Assembly (NCBI GenBank): GCA_947683425.1
Contig: CANTUQ010000004.1
Location: 35,603,001 to 35,667,000, forward strand
Source: Excoecaria cochinchinensis
Taxonomy: Eukaryota > Streptophyta > Magnoliopsida > Malpighiales > Euphorbiaceae
Length of the DNA: 64,000 nucleotides
Direction: 5' to 3'
Below, piece after piece: positions 59,504-64,000 of this stretch (the stretch's first letter is position 1; each line of letters opens with the position of its first letter). The notes beneath the pieces were generated by a model. That model had not been told where the DNA came from. It worked only from the letters and a program-made list of their open reading frames with translations, and searched no databases. Position numbers and translations under genes: made by a program.

Positions 59504-61018
59504 TCACAGAATCAGATCAAATTCATGGAAAGGTGGACCAATCAAATCAACTGGAAACTCTTTTCCTTGCACTACTGAAGGATAATTCTTATACACCCTA
59601 CTCACATTAACACTATGCCCTAAAGGACTGGTTGCACATATCTCATAATCTAAATGATCCGCAATAGGCAAATTAGCACATAACTTTTCAGAACAAAAAT
59701 ATGAGTGTGTGGAACCAGGGTCTATTAGAGCATGCATCTCAGTCTCAAAGAGTAGAAACATACCAGTAATCACTTCCGAAGAATCTTGCTTATCTCGACC
59801 CTTCATCGCATATGCCCTAGCTGGTGCCACTGGTGGACGATCCATTGTCTCAGAAGAAGCTCCATCTCTAGGCCGTCCACCACGACCTCACCCCCTTCGT
59901 CTACCACAGCTAGCTCGAGGGGCATTAGACCCCTCTCGGCTGGCCTCTTGCTGCTCCTGGGTGTTCTCAAATAACTTAAGGCAATTGGCTAGAAAATGCT
60001 CTATGCTACCACATCTGAAACAACCTCCTGTCAACCAATGGCATTCACCCCAATGGCGCTTATTGTAATACGAACACTCTGGCACACTATCACCTCTGCC
60101 ACCTGAAGCACCTCTACCAGCACCAGACACTAGAGAAGATCCCTATCTCCTTACTCTCATAACAAGGCTATTGGTAGACTCATCCTGAGAATTCACATGA
60201 GGATTCCTTGGTCTTTTCCTCGAAGATGAGCCTCTACGAGAAGGATTTTTTCTTTGAGCCCTTTCTCTCAGAATGGTCTCAAAATGTTTCGCTCACATCT
60301 CTGCTTGTACAATCTGATTATAACTGACTATTGGAGAGGACATCAAAGAAATCAACATAGCCTTGAGGGACTCATTCAGGCCCGCCTGAAAATACTGACA
60401 GCGAAAATCTTTGGTAAAGACACCCGGCAGTGCATACTTGTTAAGCCTGCTAAATTCCTTCTCATAATCCACTATAGACAAATCCCTCTACTTAAGATTT
60501 AAAAACTGTGTCCATATAGCTTCTTTATATGCCTTGGTTACAAACTTATTGTGAAACTCTCACACAAAAAACTCCCATGTAATCGGGTCATGTATCTGCG
60601 GGTGCCTCAAAACCAGTTTTCACCAATCATAGATGAAACCTTGCAAGAGTGACATAACACACTCAACTTCTCTATCCGGGGGACAACAAATCTCCTCCAA
60701 TACTCTTCTCACTTTCTCAATCCACATCTTTACTTTGTCAAACTCATCCAAACTCATCCCATAAAAATCCTTGGCTCCAAACTTCCGCATCATCTCAATA
60801 GGAGCCCTTAGTGCAGTTACCCTTTCTAAAACTCTAGCCATATCCTGCGATATCTTAAGCATAGCCTCAAAAGGCACAGTTAGAGCCTCAGGTTGCACCC
60901 TCACTAGACCAGAAACTGATAGGTCTTGCTCTTGGGGGTTTGCACTCTCAGATGAACCCTCAAGAGATCCTCTCGCCGACTCCACTCTAACTACAAAACA
61001 AGAGGACATTTGCATCAA
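59504..61018 (-). pseudogene. gag and protease of a truncated Tekay-like element
   Basis: On the minus strand: a gag N-terminus (61018-60620; KFGAKDFYGMSLDEFDKVKM, SLLQGFIYDW), the gag core (60600-60290; FSRLNKYALPGV), a basic linker, an intact zinc knuckle CFRCGSIEHFLANC (about 60035-59995), and an aspartic protease with ALIDPGSTHSYF (about 59735-59700) that stops at FDLIL near 59510. Five or so stops or shifts break it. Reverse transcriptase is missing; the sequence changes abruptly to the pararetrovirus-like relic. DPGSTHS is the usual active-site form of Tekay/Del elements. Confidence 0.88.
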
Positions 61019-61073
61019 GCCAACACAATTCTAAATGCATCTATATTCTATAGTTGCCCAGAAATGCCTAAAC

Positions 61074-61096
61074 CTATGCTCTGATACTAATAAAAT
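61074..61096 (-). promoter_or_regulatory. primer-binding site (diverged initiator Met type)
   Basis: The minus strand reads TTAGTATCAGAGCAT just inside the LTR at 61097. The usual TGG start of the PBS is changed to TTA or AG. Confidence 0.6.
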
Positions 61097-62127
61097 TGTA
61101 ACACCCCTTACCTATATGTAGGGAAGCTCACCTTCTGTAGAGCAGTGAGTGTTCCGATAAACAAGGGTTGCTACCATGTAGAAATAAATCATACAGAAAA
61201 AATTCAATATAACACATGCATAATCATACATACTTATATACACATAATAGAATCGGGGTTAACATAAATTTCTCTTTCATACATCTCATTCATTTATAAA
61301 TAAAATGTTTACATTGCTAAGTTGCGTTACAAAATCATCCTTACTTATATACAAATTCAAGTGTTACAAATACATCACTAGATGCCTTACAAAAATTACA
61401 TCATTACAATTCACAAAAACTTAAACATCTAGCAAAATCGATCCTATTGTGTTGGCCTCGCCTGCTGCAGATAAGTCCTCCCAAAATCTCCTACTGCTTT
61501 CATACCTGCACGGATGAAACACTTGTGCTAAGCCCTATGGCTTAGTGGGGAAACCAAGAGATGAACGACCACTCACAGTGGACGTCAATGCAATTCGTAT
61601 ACACATAGCAAATACATACAAATAAAGCATCATAAGCTTAAATGTAAAATTTCATTGATCAATAATAGCATCACTTCATCCATTCATGCAAGATCATTTC
61701 AGTAAATCGCATTATTTGATATCATATGCATACACATAATTATGCCTACAAACTCAATGAAGTGGATAATGGGTGAACGTATATGTACCCGTATGTACAA
61801 ACAGATATTCTCTTTTCTTTTAAATAATAACACATAGGGATCTTAAGCAAGATCCAAATCACATAGGGATCGCAAGGATTCAAATGCATAGGAACATGAT
61901 TAGGGTCCAAGGAAATGCATAGGTTGCTGCAAATAGAACCATATAGGCATGCCTATCTATCCACGACGTGACTATTGCAGGCTAAATACATAATAATAAT
62001 CTCATTTTCATCACATAACAAATTAACATATCACATGTGAAATATTACAATTTAACATCATTTGATACACATTAGTCAAACATAGCATAACAATGGAAAT
62101 GCTCAGTTCAATAGAGGCAAGCAAAAC
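61097..62127 (-). repeat. 5' LTR of the truncated Tekay-like element, left piece
   Basis: Begins TGTAACACCCC at 61097 (its 3' end in element sense). It contains the CTAAGCC hairpin at 61528-61545 and, at 61780-61990, the palindrome block in reverse (GATCTTAAGCAAGATC, GGCATGCC, CTATCCAC). It is cut at 62128 by a plus-strand LTR; the rest should lie beyond the window. Confidence 0.75.
61528..61545 (-). other. CTAAGCC / GGCTTAG hairpin
   Basis: Perfect 7-bp arms with loop ATAG on the minus strand, flanked by CCCCA and CACAA. Relative to the CTAAGCG / CGCTTAG copies, the closing pair changed on both sides, so pairing is kept. Confidence 0.6.
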
Positions 62128-63133
62128 TGTCTTGGCCGGATTTGTATCCTAAAAGAATTAACTTAGATTGGCATGTGTGTGTGACTTGAATGTGAGATTT
62201 GGATTAACTTGATTGAAGACAGGACTCAATTGAAAGGTTGGAAGGACCTAATTGTAGTATAAAGGATTGTTAAGTGGCTAATGGGTAATTATATTATGTT
62301 AAGCTAATGGTTGATTAGTTTGTCTAATGATGCATTAGTTAGGAATAAAATAAGTAAGAATTGGTTTGTGGAGGAAGACTTTGGTGAGTGGAGTCCGTGT
62401 GGCTTCTTGAGAGGATGCCACCTCCACCTTTGCATGCATGAGTTAACTAAGGAAAGGGACAAGATTCATTTGTGTGATTTCAGTCAATTTTTTGAGTTTT
62501 TCTCTCTTCTTTCTTGCGTAGGAATGAGTTTTAGAGAGGCCTTAAGTAGTGCATGCATATAGTTAATGGGAGCAAGGATTAAGGGTTAACTTAAGAGGTA
62601 AGTGAGTAAGTGCATAGTGTTCTCATCTTCTACTCTTCTTCTTGGTTCTGATTTGGTATCGGAATGAGAATTGATGGATTGTGTTCAATTCTGGAATTTC
62701 AACTGGTTTTGCTAGCTGAAGAAGTGAAGAAAGATAAGGGAAAAGCTGTAATCGGAGAGCCGAGCGTCCGTCGAGATTAGGAGCTAAGGCGATAAGGTTT
62801 GGGAATAAACCCTAAATGTGAAAATTGTATGGTTTGTGTTGGTCCAATCGGGACTTTGATATGAGCTGTATGTGTATGTGGGGATGTGTTTAGTGAATGA
62901 ATTGCTTGAGAGCATGTATGCTATGTGTGAATTGGGATTGATTATAATTTGTGCCAAAGATGAGTGCCAAAATAAGAAGGGAAATCAGGTACGTGCTAAT
63001 TGAGCAAGTGCTTGATGTTTTTGGGTTGATTGCCAAAAGTAAGAATGAGATTTGAAGTCTTGATGTGAAAGGAGAATTGGACTGGAAAGCACAGCTGTGC
63101 TAGTGATAAAACACAGCCGTGTTATGATGTTTT

Positions 63134-63466
63134 TGCATAGGTCACGGTGACAATCAAATTGATTGTGACCATGAGGTATGCCGAGTTCAATTCTGCCTAT
63201 TGGATTTTGGTATGTCACGGTGACAATGAAATGCATTGTGACCGTGAGGTACCCAAGGGAGCATTCTATTTTGCAAAGTGTGGATATGTCACGGTGACAA
63301 TGAAATTCATTGTGACCGTGACATACCCTCCAGTTGCATTCTGTCGAGATTGGGAACATATCACGGTGACAATGAAATGGATTGTGATCGTGACCTGCCC
63401 CCAGTTTGCATTCTGTTTTGAACTTCAACATGTCACGGTGACAATGAAATCCATTGTGACCGTGAG
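63134..63466. repeat. five-unit hairpin array, TCACGGTGACAAT arms
   Basis: Units start at about 63134, 63216, 63290, 63361 and 63433. Each is TCACGGTGACAAT - about 7 bases - ATTGTGACCGTGA, with a variable two-base centre. Preceded by shorter dyads GCACAGCTGTGC and ACACAGCCGTGT (63089-63122). Confidence 0.9.
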
Positions 63467-63788
63467 CTACCCTGTTTTGGCAATATAACCCTAATGTGTT
63501 TGGACTTTCTAATGGTAAGGCTTTAAGCTGGAATGATGAACATTATGAATAAGTGTTACGTGTGTATTAAGTAATGTACATTTGCATACTATGTGACATG
63601 ATTCTTGAATGCAATCAAATATGTGATTATTAACTATGAAGAATGAATTTGGAAGCATATTGAGTATGCAAGTGTAATGTTTAGTTTTGTGCTAATGCGA
63701 ATGTGTAAAGTGAATGTGATATTAGCTATCAACATATGAGATGTGAAAAGTGATCAATGTGAACTGAATAATATGTTTAACAACTTAA

Positions 63789-64000
63789 GCCTGCGAGTCA
63801 AGTAGTGGATAGTTAGGCATGCCTAAAGGGTCAAAGTGCTGCAGCCCAATGCGATAAATGTGTCTGATTCCATGGGAATCACAATGCGAAAACTATGCGA
63901 ATAATCCTTGCTGGATTTTATTTATATGTGGAATGATGTTAAGTACCTAAGGGTACCAATGCGTAAAAGTAATCTCGATGAAATTCTAGTACCCGAGTGG
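63789..64000 (+). other. palindrome-rich conserved LTR block (window-end copy)
   Basis: CCTGCGAG...GGATAG, GGCATGCC, CTGCAGCCC, GATTCCATGGGAATC and GTACCTAAGGGTAC, in the same order as the other copies. Several of the palindromes have different sequences from their counterparts. Confidence 0.55.

Larger units (their letters stand above)
62128..64000 (+). mobile_element. start of another Tekay-like LTR, running off the window
   Basis: TGTCTTGGCCGGATTTGTATCC aligns with the LTR start TGTAACAGCCCGATTTATAC at 4100. Downstream, GGACCTAATTG and the later palindrome block (63789-64000) keep the same order as in the 4100-8766 LTR. It carries a five-unit hairpin array at 63134-63466. No coding sequence was recognised; the frames at 62985-63488 on both strands are by-products of the palindromes. 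The far end and target duplication are outside the window. Confidence 0.7.

Noticed and set aside
62985..63488. Long overlapping open frames on both strands over the hairpin array
   Set aside because: Palindromic tandem units automatically keep frames open on both strands. No start context or protein family was seen.

Overview
This window looks like intergenic, repeat-dense chromatin from an AT-rich flowering plant, most likely a eudicot. Almost every stretch is a plant LTR retrotransposon of the Ty3/gypsy superfamily, nested several layers deep. There is also a CACTA DNA transposon carrying pieces of host genes, a decayed pararetrovirus-like fragment and a few broken host-gene exons. I see no intact host gene, no bacterial-type operon, and no rRNA, tRNA or CRISPR. 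Most element boundaries are supported by matching LTR ends (TG...CA) and perfect 5-bp target-site duplications (TSDs).

Layout. (1) 1-1602 and 8767-9188: AT-rich DNA and an ATACATCTAGTA-type minisatellite, split by an LTR element (1603-8766, TSD TTCGC) with a 4.7-kb LTR but only 0.4 kb of internal sequence. (2) 10918-20789: an exon of a beta-carbonic-anhydrase-like gene (minus strand), cut by a minus-strand, gag-only Tekay-like element (11000-20752, TSD GGCAG). That element holds a solo LTR of a Tat/Ogre-like family (12753-15561, TSD CCATT). (3) 22310-22910: replication-protein-A-like exons. (4) 23087-53637: a decayed Tat-lineage element on the plus strand. Inside its pol gene sits a second, 21.3-kb Tat/Ogre-like element on the minus strand (26912-48227, TSD CAAAG). 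That one is in turn hit by a 4.1-kb solo LTR (30868-34948, TSD GGTAG). (5) 54275-59500: a pararetrovirus-like capsid/protease relic interrupted by a Pack-CACTA (54717-58105, TSD TTT), which carries exons of cytochrome c oxidase subunit 5b and of a multi-pass membrane protein. (6) 59504-64000: a truncated Tekay-like gag-protease with its 5' LTR on the minus strand, cut by the start of another LTR on the plus strand.

How the parts work together. Both Tat-lineage elements carry an accessory gene between integrase and the 3' LTR, read antisense to gag-pol. In the inner element it is a plant-mobile-domain-like gene with a GT-AG intron. It lies head-to-head with a further sense-strand ORF, and the region between them repeats the GACGGGC dyads that also lie upstream of the LTR TATA box. 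The Tekay-like LTRs share a block of small palindromes, a CTAAGC/GCTTAG hairpin with one compensated base pair, and (in three families) arrays of 13-bp-arm hairpins whose sequence differs between families. In-frame stops in the pol genes are mostly TAG, as expected if CHG cytosine methylation and deamination drove the decay.
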